Shown here: positions 25,280 through 34,328 of the stretch, one piece after another
How positions within the stretch are numbered: the first letter of the stretch is position 1
Layout of the letters: each line of letters opens with the position of its first letter
Assembly (NCBI GenBank): GCA_016185145.1
Contig: JACPOB010000018.1
Coordinates: 152,288 to 216,287 of the forward strand
Direction: 5' to 3'
DNA length: 64,000 nt
Source of the DNA: Rhodospirillales bacterium
Lineage (GTDB): Bacteria; Pseudomonadota; Alphaproteobacteria; Reyranellales; Reyranellaceae
The notes under the pieces: model-generated
Told to the model about the DNA's origin: nothing
Database searches by the model: none
Seen by the model: the letters and a program-made list of their open reading frames with translations, nothing else
Program-made: the position numbers and the translations under genes

Positions 25280-26029
25280 CTACCTGCCTTTGAAGCGCGC
25301 CGCGCGCTTCTCGCGGAAGGCGGCGGCGCCTTCCTTGCGGTCCTCGCTGTTGGCGATGCGCTCGAGCTTGTAGCGCTCGGGCACGAAGTTCTCGGCCGGA
25401 CCGCGCGGCAGGGTCTGGTTTGCGAAGTCGCGCAGGGTGCGGATCACCAGCGGCGCGGACTCGGCGATGACCTTCGCCATGCGCCGCCCCTCCTTGCGCT
25501 CATCGCCCAACGGCACGACCTTGTTGACGAAGCCGACGTCGTAGGCGCGCTTGACCGAGATCTCCTCGCCCAGCAGCAGCAGTTCCATCGCGACCTTGTG
25601 CGGCATGCGCGACACGATGCCGGGCATCAGGCCGCCGAACACGCCGACCTTGGCCTCGGGGTACATGAACTTGGTGGTGTCTGCCGAGACCATGAGATCG
25701 CAGGTCATGACCATGCAGATGGCGCCGCCGATCACCCAGCCCTGGGTGACGCCGATCACCGGCTTGCTGAGCTTGTGGCTGACATGGGGCACCGCCTTCC
25801 ACATGGCGGCTGGCGGATCTTTCAGATCGGCGCCGACGCAGAAGGCTGGGCCGTCGGCCTGCAAAATCGCGACCTGGTCAGGCCCGGCCTCGAAGGCCGC
25901 GTAGGCGTCCAAAAGCTCGTCGCAAAGCTGCTGATTCAACGCGTTGCGCTTGTCGGCGCGCGTCATGGTGATGGTGGTGATGCCTTCGCTCGACTCGACT
26001 TTGACCAGACCCACGGGCTCCTCCGGCAT
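25280..26029 (-). CDS. Enoyl-CoA hydratase/isomerase family protein
   Basis: A 249-residue crotonase-fold protein. The CoA/oxyanion segments ADKRNALNQQL (about 25), GPAFCVGADLKD (about 60) and QGWVIGGAICMVMTCDLMVS (about 95-114) are clear, and YPEAKVGVFGGLMPG (about 123-137) carries the position of a catalytic acid. The substrate is unknown. It is the first gene of the minus-strand group with proC and tetR, divergent from ubiK. Confidence 0.9.
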   Translation of the reverse strand: MPEEPVGLVKVESSEGITTITMTRADKRNALNQQLCDELLDAYAAFEAGPDQVAILQADGPAFCVGADLKDPPAAMWKAVPHVSHKLSKPVIGVTQGWVIGGAICMVMTCDLMVSADTTKFMYPEAKVGVFGGLMPGIVSRMPHKVAMELLLLGEEISVKRAYDVGFVNKVVPLGDERKEGRRMAKVIAESAPLVIRTLRDFANQTLPRGPAENFVPERYKLERIANSEDRKEGAAAFREKRAARFKGR

Positions 26030-26092
26030 ATTCGGGCGTTCTTGATGGGATGCTATCAGCCGCCCATACTTGCCGCATCAGGAGTCACAGTC

Positions 26093-26350
26093 ATGCAGAC
26101 CCGCAATCCGTTCATCGACGACCTTACGAAGATGGCCAACGGCGCCATGGGCGCGTTGACCGGCGTGAAGGACGAGGTCGAGGCCCGTGTCCGCGACCAG
26201 ATCGCCAAGATCCTGGATGGCATGGACATCCCCCGCCGCGACGAGTTCGAGGCGGTCAAGGCCATGGCCGCCAAGGCGCGCGAGGAGAACGAGGAACTGA
26301 AGAAGCAGATCGCCGAGCTGCAGGCCAAGCTCGCCGGGCCCCGGAGCTGA
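26093..26350 (+). CDS. UbiK/BMFP-type accessory factor
   Basis: An 85-residue protein: short N-terminal helix NPFIDDLTKMANGAMGAL, then RDQIAKILDGMDIPRRDEFE, then a C-terminal coiled coil AREENEELKKQIAELQAKL. This is the membrane fusogenic/UbiK pattern (DUF526), associated with ubiquinone synthesis under aerobic conditions. The true start is ATG 26093 with AGGAG upstream. The stop TGA overlaps the next ATG (TGATG), so it is joined to the hydantoinase genes, an odd pairing. Confidence 0.88.
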   Translation: MQTRNPFIDDLTKMANGAMGALTGVKDEVEARVRDQIAKILDGMDIPRRDEFEAVKAMAAKAREENEELKKQIAELQAKLAGPRS

Positions 26351-28365
26351 TGCGCGTCGGCGTCGAGGTCGGCGGCACCTTCACCGACCTGGTGGCCGTC
26401 GAAGGCGGCAAGGTCGTCGTCACCAAGGTTCCGAGCACCCCTCGGAGTCCCGACATCGGCGCCTTCGCGGCGCTCACCGCCTCGGGCATCGATCTGGCGA
26501 AGATCGAGGACCTCGGCCACGGCTCGACGGTCGCCACCAACGCCGTGCTCGAGCGCAAGGGGGCTGCGGTCGCCTTCGTGGCCACGGCCGGCTTCCGCGA
26601 TCTGCTGTTCATGCAGCGCCACGACCGGCGCAACATCTACGACCTGTTCTATGCCAAGCCGGCGCCGCCGGTGCGCCGCAAGGATTGCTTCGAGGCGCCC
26701 GAACGTCTCGGGGCCGACGGTTCGATCGAGAAGCCGCTCGACGAAGCCTTCGTCAAAAGCGAGCTGATCCCCGCCATCAAGGCCGGAGGCTATCGCGCCG
26801 TCGCGATCTGCCTGCTCAATGCCTATGCCGATCCGGTGCACGAGAAGCGGCTGGCGGCGCTGATCACCGACGCGCTGCCCGATGTGCTGGTGACGGCGAG
26901 CCACCAGGTGGCGCGCGAGTTCCGTGAATTCGAGCGCGCCTCGACGACGCTGCTGTCGGCCTACGTGCAGCCCGTGATCGACGGCTACCTGCATCGCTTC
27001 GAGAGCAAGCTTGCGGAGTCCGGCTTCAAGGGCCGTTTCACGGTGATGCAGTCCAACGGCGGACGTCTGCCGGCCGAGGCGATGCGCGAAAGCGCCATCA
27101 CCGCGCTCTATTCCGGTCCGGCCGCGGGCGTGGTCGGCGCGACGCGCCAGGCCGCCCGCTCGGGCTTCAACGATCTCATCACCTTCGACATGGGCGGCAC
27201 CTCGACCGACGTCTGCCTGGTGCAGGACGGAAGGCCCTCACTCGCCTCGGAAAGCGAGATCGACGGCCTGCCCATCCGCACGCCCGTGCTCGACATCGTT
27301 TCGGTCGGCGCGGGCGGCGGCTCGATCGCCTGGGTCGACGACGGCGGCATGCTGCGCGTCGGTCCGCAAAGCGCCGGCGCCGACCCCGGTCCGGCCTGCT
27401 ACGGCAAGGGCGGCACCGATCCCGCCACGACCGACGCGCATATCGTCATCGGCACCATCCGGCCCGGCGCCTTTTTGGGCGGCCGCATGAGCCTCGACGG
27501 CGAGGCGGCCAAGCGTGCCTTCGAGCCGCTGGCACAGCGTTTCGGCCTCAGCGTCGAGCAGGCCGCGTCGTCGGCCCTGCAGCTCGCCGACGCCAACATC
27601 GTGCGCGCCATCCAGCTCGTCTCGACCGAGCGCGGCCGCGATCCGCGTGACTATGCCCTGGTACCGTTCGGCGGCGCGGGGCCGCTGCATGCCGCGCGCA
27701 TCGCTGAGGAGCTCGGCATCTCGACCATCGTCGTGCCGCCCAATGCCGGCGTGATCTCGGCCTATGGCCTGGTCGCCTCGGACTACACCAAGTTCGACGC
27801 CGTCACGCGCAAGATGAAGCTCGACGACGTGGCGGCCAAGGAAGCCGGCCGCATTTTCAGCGAGATGCGCGCGCGGCTCGCCGCACAGTTCGCCGACATG
27901 AAGCTGCCGGGCGATCTTGTCTACACACACACGCTCGACATGCGCTTCGTCGGCCAGGCCTTCGAGGTCGGCGTGGAAGTGCCGGCCAATCGCCTCGCCT
28001 CGCTCGACGCGGCCTACCTCGCCGAGCTGTTCGCGGACGCCCATCACCGCACCTTCATGCACGGCGCCACGCTCGACCGGCCGGTCGAGATCGTGACCCT
28101 GCGCGTGGGCGCGACGCTGCCGATCGGGACGGCGCCGCGGCTCGACCGCGAGACGCTGGCCGCGCGCGGTCCGGAGAAGGCAAAGATCTTCCATGGCGAG
28201 GCCTGGATCGACTGCACCCGCCATACCGCCGAGGCCCTGACGGCGGGCCAGAAAATCGACGGCCCCGCCGTGATCGAAGGCTACACCGCCACGACCTGGG
28301 TGCCGCCCGGCTGGGCGGCGACGCTCGATCCGGCGGACAATCTCATCCTGCGGAGATCGTCATGA
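26350..28365 (+). CDS. Hydantoinase/oxoprolinase subunit A (HyuA-type)
   Basis: The ATP-using subunit of the N-methylhydantoinase/5-oxoprolinase/acetone-carboxylase group, 671 residues. Actin-like ATPase motifs: VEVGGTFTDLV at about 4-14, GSTVATNAVLER near 59, YSGPAAGVVGATRQA near 257 and ITFDMGGTSTDVCLV near 277. It acts with subunit B, whose ATG overlaps the stop by four bases. The substrate (hydantoin, 5-oxoproline or a ketone) cannot be decided from sequence; no hydantoin-specific gene is beside it. Confidence 0.92.
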   Translation: MRVGVEVGGTFTDLVAVEGGKVVVTKVPSTPRSPDIGAFAALTASGIDLAKIEDLGHGSTVATNAVLERKGAAVAFVATAGFRDLLFMQRHDRRNIYDLFYAKPAPPVRRKDCFEAPERLGADGSIEKPLDEAFVKSELIPAIKAGGYRAVAICLLNAYADPVHEKRLAALITDALPDVLVTASHQVAREFREFERASTTLLSAYVQPVIDGYLHRFESKLAESGFKGRFTVMQSNGGRLPAEAMRESAITALYSGPAAGVVGATRQAARSGFNDLITFDMGGTSTDVCLVQDGRPSLASESEIDGLPIRTPVLDIVSVGAGGGSIAWVDDGGMLRVGPQSAGADPGPACYGKGGTDPATTDAHIVIGTIRPGAFLGGRMSLDGEAAKRAFEPLAQRFGLSVEQAASSALQLADANIVRAIQLVSTERGRDPRDYALVPFGGAGPLHAARIAEELGISTIVVPPNAGVISAYGLVASDYTKFDAVTRKMKLDDVAAKEAGRIFSEMRARLAAQFADMKLPGDLVYTHTLDMRFVGQAFEVGVEVPANRLASLDAAYLAELFADAHHRTFMHGATLDRPVEIVTLRVGATLPIGTAPRLDRETLAARGPEKAKIFHGEAWIDCTRHTAEALTAGQKIDGPAVIEGYTATTWVPPGWAATLDPADNLILRRSS

Positions 28366-30029
28366 GCCAGCTGAGCGCCATCGACTATGCCGTGATCAGC
28401 CAGGCGCTGATCGCCGCCGCCCGCGAGATGGGCGTAAAACTGATCCGCTCGGCCTATTCGACGATCCTGCGCGAGGCGCGCGACGGCTCGGCCGGCCTGA
28501 TGGACCGCGACGGCAACACGGTGGCGCAGGCCGAGCTCATTCCCATGCAGCTCGGCCCGATCGGCGAGACGCTGCGCGCTTGCCTGAAGCGCCATCCCGT
28601 CGAGACCCTCGAGGAAGGCGACTTCCTGATCAACAACGACCCGTTCGAGGGCGGCCAGCACATCCCCGACGTCTTCATCTTCACGCCGATCTTCGTCAGC
28701 GGCCGGGTCGTGGGCTTCGGCGCCTCGGTGGCGCATCACCTCGATCTCGGCGGCGGCGCGCCCGGCCTCAACATCCATGCCTCCGACGTCTACCAGGAAG
28801 GCCTGCGCTTCCCGCCCAGCAAGTACGATTTTAAGCGCGACTGGAACGGCGGTGCCTTCGAACGTCTCGTCACTGCCAACGTGCGTGTGCCCGATCTCAC
28901 CATCGGCGACTTCAACGCGCAGTTCGCCGCCAATGCGATCGGCGTATTGCGCGTAAAGCAGCTTTGCGAGCGCTATGGCGCCGACAAGGTCGAAGCGGCG
29001 ATGAAGGAGATGCAGGACTACTCCGAGCGTCGCGTGCGCGCCGCCATCGCCCAGGCGCCCAAAGGCACGTTCTACGGCGAGGATGCCGTCGACGACGATG
29101 GCCTGACGGACGACCCGCTGGTGGTGAAAGCCAAGGTCACGATCGCCGACGATTCAGTGGAAATCGACTTCGAGGGCACCTGCCCGCAGGTCAAGCGCAA
29201 CCTCAACTGCCCCTACTCCTCGACCTTGTCGGCGGCGCTCTCCTGCGTGAAGTCGGTGCTGACCAGCCCGGACATTCCCTACAACGAGGGCATGGCGCGG
29301 CCGATCCGCATCAAGGTGCCCTACGGCTCGCTGCTGAACCCGCGGCCGCCGGCGCCGGTGCGCGCGCGCATGATCCCGGCCTATCGCGTGTTCAACGCCG
29401 TGATGAAGGCGATGGCCCAGGCGCTGCCCGACAAGGTGATTGCCACCGGCTACGACTGCACGACGGCCTTCTGCCTCAGCCATCTCGGCGAGAAGGGTTA
29501 TAGCGTCTACCTGGAGATCTTCGGCGGCGGCTACGGCGCTTCCAAGGACGCCGACGGCTGCGACGCGGTCGATTCGCCGCTCAGCAACTGCTCCAACGCG
29601 CCGGTCGAATCGCTCGACATCGACTACGACTTCTTTCGCATCGTCGGCTACGAGCTCGCGCCCGACTCATTCGGCCTCGGCGCCCGCCGCGGCGGCGCCG
29701 GCTTCTTCCGCCGCTGCGAGATCCTGAGGGACGACGTCCAGCTCGCGATCTACTCGGACCGCTTCCGCCTCGCACCGGAAGGCCTGCAGGGCGGCGAGGC
29801 CGGCCAACGCGGCTACTGCCGAGTCCATCGCGCCAACGGCACCGTCGAGGATCTGCGCAGCAAGGCCGCCGTCGACCTCGCCAAGGGCGACATGGTGGAA
29901 ATGTTCGTGGGCGGTGGCGGCGGCTTCGGTCGCATCTCCGAGCGCCCGGACTCGCTGATCGAGCGCGACCTTGCGGATGGCCTGCTGACACGCGATCCGA
30001 GGTCGGCACGAAAGCTGGCGGCAGAATAG
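28362..30029 (+). CDS. Hydantoinase/oxoprolinase subunit B (HyuB-type)
   Basis: The partner subunit, 555 residues. Typical HyuB text: SAYSTILREARDGSAGLMD near 25-43, LINNDPFEGGQHIPDVF near 87-103, VAHHLDLGGGAPG near 126-138, and a C-terminal LGARRGGAGFFRR and PEGLQGGEAGQ. ATGA overlap with subunit A at 28362. The last third ends before a 450-base gene-poor region. Together with HyuA it forms the catalytic complex in the cytosol. Confidence 0.92.
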   Translation: MSQLSAIDYAVISQALIAAAREMGVKLIRSAYSTILREARDGSAGLMDRDGNTVAQAELIPMQLGPIGETLRACLKRHPVETLEEGDFLINNDPFEGGQHIPDVFIFTPIFVSGRVVGFGASVAHHLDLGGGAPGLNIHASDVYQEGLRFPPSKYDFKRDWNGGAFERLVTANVRVPDLTIGDFNAQFAANAIGVLRVKQLCERYGADKVEAAMKEMQDYSERRVRAAIAQAPKGTFYGEDAVDDDGLTDDPLVVKAKVTIADDSVEIDFEGTCPQVKRNLNCPYSSTLSAALSCVKSVLTSPDIPYNEGMARPIRIKVPYGSLLNPRPPAPVRARMIPAYRVFNAVMKAMAQALPDKVIATGYDCTTAFCLSHLGEKGYSVYLEIFGGGYGASKDADGCDAVDSPLSNCSNAPVESLDIDYDFFRIVGYELAPDSFGLGARRGGAGFFRRCEILRDDVQLAIYSDRFRLAPEGLQGGEAGQRGYCRVHRANGTVEDLRSKAAVDLAKGDMVEMFVGGGGGFGRISERPDSLIERDLADGLLTRDPRSARKLAAE

Positions 30030-30481
30030 ATAGTGGCTCAGGCGCTCGGAGGCTGCCGGCGTCTGCGGTCCATCTGGCTCATGGAGCCATTCTAGTTCCG
30101 CGGCACCGGTGCATGCACTGCAGTCGCTTCGCTCGTGAATTTCTGCATTTTCTGCATATTTTTGGCAGGTCGGCCGATGTCCACCAAACCATTGAATTCA
30201 CGTCGCTTTTTGATTTTCTGCATTTAATGCATTTTCTGCCGGCCCTCCCACAGGACGGTGCCCCTTAATCGTCGCTCCCGTCCGGCTGAGCGCAGCCGGA
30301 CGGGATGACCGGCTCCAGGCTGAAGCGGTCTGGCTCATAGTCGGATAAACGATGCAAAGAGCGGAACGCGGATAAGCAGCGCAACAGCCCCAGTATTATA
30401 ACTTAAGTGCGGGATAGTCAAGCACTATAGTTAACTTCGCCAACTTCCCCGTGTCGCTCGGTCGGAGTGCCAACAATGCCT
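30030..30481. other. Gene-poor 450-base region with short repeats and a candidate minus-strand promoter
   Basis: No clear gene. TTTCTGCAT occurs exactly at 30140-30148, 30149-30157 and 30215-30223, with a TTTCTGCC variant at 30233. A minus-strand TTGACT (30416-30421), 15-base spacer and perfect TATAAT (30395-30400) would fire leftward. A 43-codon minus-strand frame (30223-30092) beginning MQKIKKRRE is possible but has no good ribosome site. An imperfect palindrome TAACTTAAGTGC/GCACTATAGTTA overlaps that promoter. Confidence 0.4.
30277..30304. repeat. 12-bp hairpin, second copy of the CCGTCCGGCTG family
   Basis: CCCGTCCGGCTG / CAGCCGGACGGG with loop AGCG. Same core as 23239-23268. Confidence 0.65.
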
Positions 30482-31396
30482 TCACAGCGCCCCGACCGAC
30501 CGCAGATAGAGGTCGCTCGCCTCCTTCGTCACCGGACCGGGCTTGCCATCAGCGATCAGCCGACCATCGATCTTCGTCACCGCCGTGACCCCGCCCAGGG
30601 TCCCTGTCACGAAGGCCTCGTCTGCCGAATAGACCTGCGCCAGGCTGAAGTCGCACTCGCGCGCGACGTTGCCGGCCTTGCGCCAGGCGTCGATCACGTT
30701 GGCCTGGGTAATGCCCTTGAAGCTGTAGAAGCCGGTCGAGGTCCAGAGCTCGCGGCCGCGCACGATGAAGAAGTTGGTCGAGTTGCAGGAGGCGACGAAG
30801 CCTCGCGGGTCGAGCATCAGGGCCTCGTCGGCGCCGGCGTTGATCGCCTGGATGAGCGCCTGGATCAGGTTCAGGCGGGAATGGGAATTCAGGCGCAGGT
30901 CGAACTGATCGGGTCCGGTGGTGCGGAAGGTCGAGGTGAAAAGCGCGTAGCCCTTGGCCTTGGCTTCGGGCAATGGCGTCTTGTACTCTGCCACGATCAC
31001 GATCGTGGCGGGGCCGATCACGAAGCGCGGGTCCTGGTTGGGTGTCTTCTTGACGCCGCGCGTCACCATGAGGCGGACATGCGCGCCGTCGGTCATGCCG
31101 TTGCGGTCGAGCGTGTCCTGCACGGCCTTGACCACGCCCTCGCGCGTGAGCCCGATGTCGAGCTGGATCGAGCGCGCGCCCTCGAACAGGCGGTCGAGAT
31201 GCGCTTCCAGGCTGATCAGCCTGCCCTTCACCAGCCGCAGCCCTTCCCACACCCCGTCGCCCAGCACGAAACCCGAATCGAACACCGAGACCCGTGCCTC
31301 GTTGCGCGACGCGAACTGCCCGTTCACATAGACCAGAACGCTGTCGTTGCGCGCGTCGGCCTTGTAGGCCTGCGCGCTCGCCTGCTCCGTCGTCAT
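30482..31396 (-). CDS. Class IV aminotransferase-fold protein without the PLP lysine
   Basis: A 304-residue fold-type IV protein: VFDSGFVLGDGVWEGLRL at 38-55, HVRLMVTRG at 106-114, GADEALMLDPRGFV at 188-201 and TGTLGGVTAV near 268. A gapless alignment with 4-amino-4-deoxychorismate lyase places the Schiff-base lysine at Asn170 (NSHSRLN); there is no Lys between 149 and 226. The Glu that contacts the PLP ring nitrogen reads Ser203 (FVASCNSTNFF). The two BCATs in this window keep both residues. So the ordinary transaminase reaction is doubtful. It is ten bases ahead of an amino-acid ABC operon on the same strand, being its last gene. Confidence 0.75.
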   Translation of the reverse strand: MTTEQASAQAYKADARNDSVLVYVNGQFASRNEARVSVFDSGFVLGDGVWEGLRLVKGRLISLEAHLDRLFEGARSIQLDIGLTREGVVKAVQDTLDRNGMTDGAHVRLMVTRGVKKTPNQDPRFVIGPATIVIVAEYKTPLPEAKAKGYALFTSTFRTTGPDQFDLRLNSHSRLNLIQALIQAINAGADEALMLDPRGFVASCNSTNFFIVRGRELWTSTGFYSFKGITQANVIDAWRKAGNVARECDFSLAQVYSADEAFVTGTLGGVTAVTKIDGRLIADGKPGPVTKEASDLYLRSVGAL

Positions 31397-31406
31397 GCTG
31401 ATGCTC

Positions 31407-32147
31407 CTAGAGACTGAATTCCTGGTGGCGGGCCAGGAAGGCCTGCGTGCGCTCGCGCCGCGGGTGCTTCAGCACTTCGTCGGGCGTGCCCTGCTCGTGG
31501 ATCGTGCCGTCGGCCAGGAAGATGACGCGCGTCGCCACGTGATAGGCGAAGCCGAGCTCGTGGGTGACCAGCAGCATGGTGCGGCCCTCCTCGGCCAGCG
31601 ACCGGATGACGCCCAGCACCTCGCCAACCAGCTCGGGATCGAGCGCGGAGGTCGGCTCGTCGAACAGCAGCAGCTCGGGATCCATGGCGAGCGCGCGGGC
31701 GATGGCGACGCGCTGCTTCTGGCCGCCCGAGAGATGTGCCGGATAGTGCGCGGCCTTGTCGGCCAGCCCGACCCGCGCCAGCTCGCGCTCGGCGCGCGCC
31801 TGGGCGTCGGGCTTGCTCATGCGGCGCACCGTGCGCAGGCCCTCCATGACGTTGCCGAGCGCCGTCATGTGCGGGAAGAGGTTGAACTGCTGGAACACCA
31901 TGCCGATGCGCTGCCGCACCTGCGCCAGCTCGGCTTCGCGACGGCCGACGACCTTGCCGTCGAGCGTGATGGTGCCGGCGTCGGGTATTTCCATGAAGTT
32001 GAGGCAACGCAGCAGCGTCGACTTGCCTGAGCCCGAAGCGCCCAGCACGGCGATGCGCTCGCCCTTCTCCACGTCGAGGTCGATGCCCCTGATGACGTCG
32101 TTGCCGCCGAAGCGCTTGATGAGCCCGCTGACCTTGAGGATGGTCAT
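31407..32147 (-). CDS. Polar amino acid ABC transporter, ATP-binding protein
   Basis: A 246-residue GlnQ/HisP-type ATPase: Walker [10 protein letters not shown] (36-44), Q-loop [18 protein letters not shown], signature [16 protein letters not shown], Walker [15 protein letters not shown] and H-loop LVTHELGFA. The true start is ATG 32147, overlapping the permease stop by four bases. It energises the two permeases upstream. The longer frame upstream belongs to another reading of the permease. Confidence 0.94.
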   Translation of the reverse strand: MTILKVSGLIKRFGGNDVIRGIDLDVEKGERIAVLGASGSGKSTLLRCLNFMEIPDAGTITLDGKVVGRREAELAQVRQRIGMVFQQFNLFPHMTALGNVMEGLRTVRRMSKPDAQARAERELARVGLADKAAHYPAHLSGGQKQRVAIARALAMDPELLLFDEPTSALDPELVGEVLGVIRSLAEEGRTMLLVTHELGFAYHVATRVIFLADGTIHEQGTPDEVLKHPRRERTQAFLARHQEFSL

Positions 32148-32806
32148 TCGTCCCTCGCCAGTCGCCGTTCCAGCACGTAGGTGAGCTGCACCAGCGGCCA
32201 GAGGAAGACGAAGAAGATCAGGGCGACGGCCGTATAGGCCTCGATGGGATTGAAGTTCAGCGAGGCGATCAGCTTGGCCTGCTGCAGCAGCTCGACATAG
32301 GCGATGGCCGAAGCCAGCGTCGACATCTTGAAGATCTCGATGGCGCGGTTGGTCAGCGCCGGCGTCATGCGCTTCAACGCCTGCGGCAGGATGATGCGTC
32401 GCATGGCCTGCAGGAAGGTCATGCCGAGCGCCCGCGCGCCGTCCCACTGGCCGCGATCGATCGACTGGATGCCGGCGCGATAGATCTCGGCCGAGAATGC
32501 CGCCGAGTTGAGCGAGATGCCGAGCGACGCCGCCGCCAGGGGACTGATCGAGAAGGGCATCAGGATCGGCAGGGCGAAGTAGAACCAGATGATCTGCACC
32601 AGCACCGGCGTGTTGCGGAAGAATTCGACGAACGCGGTCGCCGGCCAGTAGAAGACGCGCCGCTGCGAATAGCGTCCCAGCCCGACCACCAGGCCGAAGC
32701 TGAGGCCCGCGACCAGGCAGATGGCGAAGATGCGCAGCGTGCCGAGAGCACCGACGGCGAAGACGTCGGCATTGGCGAGGATAGACGCGAAGTCCCATTG
32801 GTGCAT
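32144..32806 (-). CDS. Polar amino acid ABC transporter permease
   Basis: A 220-residue inner-membrane permease of the HisM/GlnP type with about five TM helices. The N-terminal [12 protein letters not shown] is typical, and the EAA loop reads [22 protein letters not shown] near 125-146. Codes for one half of a heterodimeric channel with the paralogous permease upstream (one base apart). Confidence 0.92.
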   Translation of the reverse strand: MHQWDFASILANADVFAVGALGTLRIFAICLVAGLSFGLVVGLGRYSQRRVFYWPATAFVEFFRNTPVLVQIIWFYFALPILMPFSISPLAAASLGISLNSAAFSAEIYRAGIQSIDRGQWDGARALGMTFLQAMRRIILPQALKRMTPALTNRAIEIFKMSTLASAIAYVELLQQAKLIASLNFNPIEAYTAVALIFFVFLWPLVQLTYVLERRLARDE

Positions 32807-32807
32807 G

Positions 32808-33488
32808 TCAGTGCACCGTCGATTCGCCGCTGACGGCGAGCCGCCGCTCGAGCCGGCGCGCCAGCAGGCTCATAGCCGTGATGACGACGAAGTAGATCAG
32901 CGCCGCGACGGTGAAGGTCTCGAGCGGCCTGAATGTCTTCTGGGCGATCTCGTTGGCGGCGAACAGCAGGTCGGCATAGGCGATGGTGGCGACCAGGGTC
33001 GTGGTCTTCATGAGCTCGACGGCGCGCTCCATGAAGGCCGGGATCATGCGCTTGACCGCCTGCGGCAGGACGATGCGGCGCAGCGCCTGGCTGTGCGTCA
33101 TGCCGATCGCCCGAGCGCCGTCCCACTGGCCGCGCTCGACCGAGACGATGCCGGCGCGGAACACCTCGGCGAAGAAGGCGGCCGACTGGATCGAAAAGGT
33201 GACGATCGCCGCCAGCAGCGGCGTCATCTCGATGCCCGCGATCAGCGGCAGGGCGAAGAAGAACCAGAAGAGCTGCACCAATGGCGGCGTGGTGCGGAAC
33301 ACTTCTATGACGAAGCCAGCGGGCCACGACGCCAGCCGATGCCGCGACAGCCGCATCAGGGCAAACCCCAACCCCAGCACCAGGCCACAGGCGAGCGAGG
33401 CGCCGGTGACCTTGAGCGTGTTCAACAGGCCCTGCGCCAACAGCTCGCTGTTGGCGAAGACCGGGGTGAAGTCCCACTGGTAGGCCAT
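32808..33488 (-). CDS. Polar amino acid ABC transporter permease (second)
   Basis: A 226-residue paralogue of the previous gene: begins MAYQWDFTPVFANSELLAQG, with TM segments and the EAA loop GARAIGMTHSQALRRIVLPQA near 125-145. The two permeases share the WDF start, indicating an old duplication. It lies seven bases after the binding-protein stop. Confidence 0.92.
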   Translation of the reverse strand: MAYQWDFTPVFANSELLAQGLLNTLKVTGASLACGLVLGLGFALMRLSRHRLASWPAGFVIEVFRTTPPLVQLFWFFFALPLIAGIEMTPLLAAIVTFSIQSAAFFAEVFRAGIVSVERGQWDGARAIGMTHSQALRRIVLPQAVKRMIPAFMERAVELMKTTTLVATIAYADLLFAANEIAQKTFRPLETFTVAALIYFVVITAMSLLARRLERRLAVSGESTVH

Positions 33489-33494
33489 GGAAGC

Positions 33495-34328
33495 CTACTT
33501 GATCATCTCCTTCATGACCGGCGGCGCGAGCTTCGGATCGAGCCCGAAGTCGGCGAGCGCGGCCTCGTACCATTTCTGCGTCTGGCCGCTCTTGTAGAAG
33601 CCGGCGAGCTGCTTATCGACCCAGGCCACGAACTCCGGATCGTTCTTGCGGATGGCCGCGCTGGAGGCCTGCGACTGCGCCGGCGTCGGCACCACGATCT
33701 TGCCCTTGCCGAGACGCTGGCGGGCGGCCAGCAGCGGCGGATGGAACAGGCACACGGCGTCGACACGGCCCGACTGGAACGCCGCAATGGCCGCGGCATT
33801 GTCGGGGAAGCGCTGCAGGTCGGCCTTGGCGGCATGCTCGCTGACGAAGCGGTCCATCGACGAGGCCTGCGGCACGGCGATGCGCACGCCGGGCTTGTTG
33901 AGGTCTTCCCAGGTCTTCGCCGGCAGATCATCGCGCGCCAGCACGGCCAGTGAGTAATAGAGCAGCGGCGATTCCGGGAAGTCGACGGCCTGCTTACGCT
34001 CCGGCGTAGCGTCGAGCATGAACATGATGTCGATCTTGTCGGACTGAAGGGCTGCGATGGCGTTGCCCCAGCTCACCTCGACGGTCTCGAGCTTGACGCC
34101 CAGCGCATCGGCCATCGCCTTGCCCATGGAGATGCCGAGACCCGACGACCACTGGCCGGTCTTGGGATCCTTGGAGAACCACGGCGGCGCCTGGGTGACG
34201 CCGACGCGGAAGGTGCCGCGCTTCCTGGCCTCCTCGATGGTGCCGGCGTGCGCGGGCAGCAACGGCAAGGCTGCCGCAGCGAGTCCCCAGGCGGTCCCGG
34301 CCAGGACCTTGCGGCGCTTGATCGTCAT
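33495..34328 (-). CDS. Amino acid ABC transporter substrate-binding protein
   Basis: Periplasmic family-3 solute-binding protein, 277 residues. The start MTIKRRKVLAGTAWGL has a twin-arginine-type motif and signal peptide ending near LPAHAG. Mature segments RVGVTQAPPWFSKD, SGLGISMGKAMADALG and DIMFMLDATPERKQAVDF fit the type II fold. The ligand is not identifiable. ATG 34328 overlaps the GntR stop by four bases, so regulator and transporter are one transcript. Confidence 0.92.
   Translation of the reverse strand: MTIKRRKVLAGTAWGLAAAALPLLPAHAGTIEEARKRGTFRVGVTQAPPWFSKDPKTGQWSSGLGISMGKAMADALGVKLETVEVSWGNAIAALQSDKIDIMFMLDATPERKQAVDFPESPLLYYSLAVLARDDLPAKTWEDLNKPGVRIAVPQASSMDRFVSEHAAKADLQRFPDNAAAIAAFQSGRVDAVCLFHPPLLAARQRLGKGKIVVPTPAQSQASSAAIRKNDPEFVAWVDKQLAGFYKSGQTQKWYEAALADFGLDPKLAPPVMKEMIK

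Noticed and set aside
24458-26350. Plus-strand frame (630 codons) over proC and the hydratase
   Set aside because: Only its last part is real: the UbiK-type gene starting at 26093.
30140-30240. CRISPR-like array from TTTCTGCAT repeats
   Set aside because: Repeats are 9 bases, spacing is irregular and there are no cas genes.
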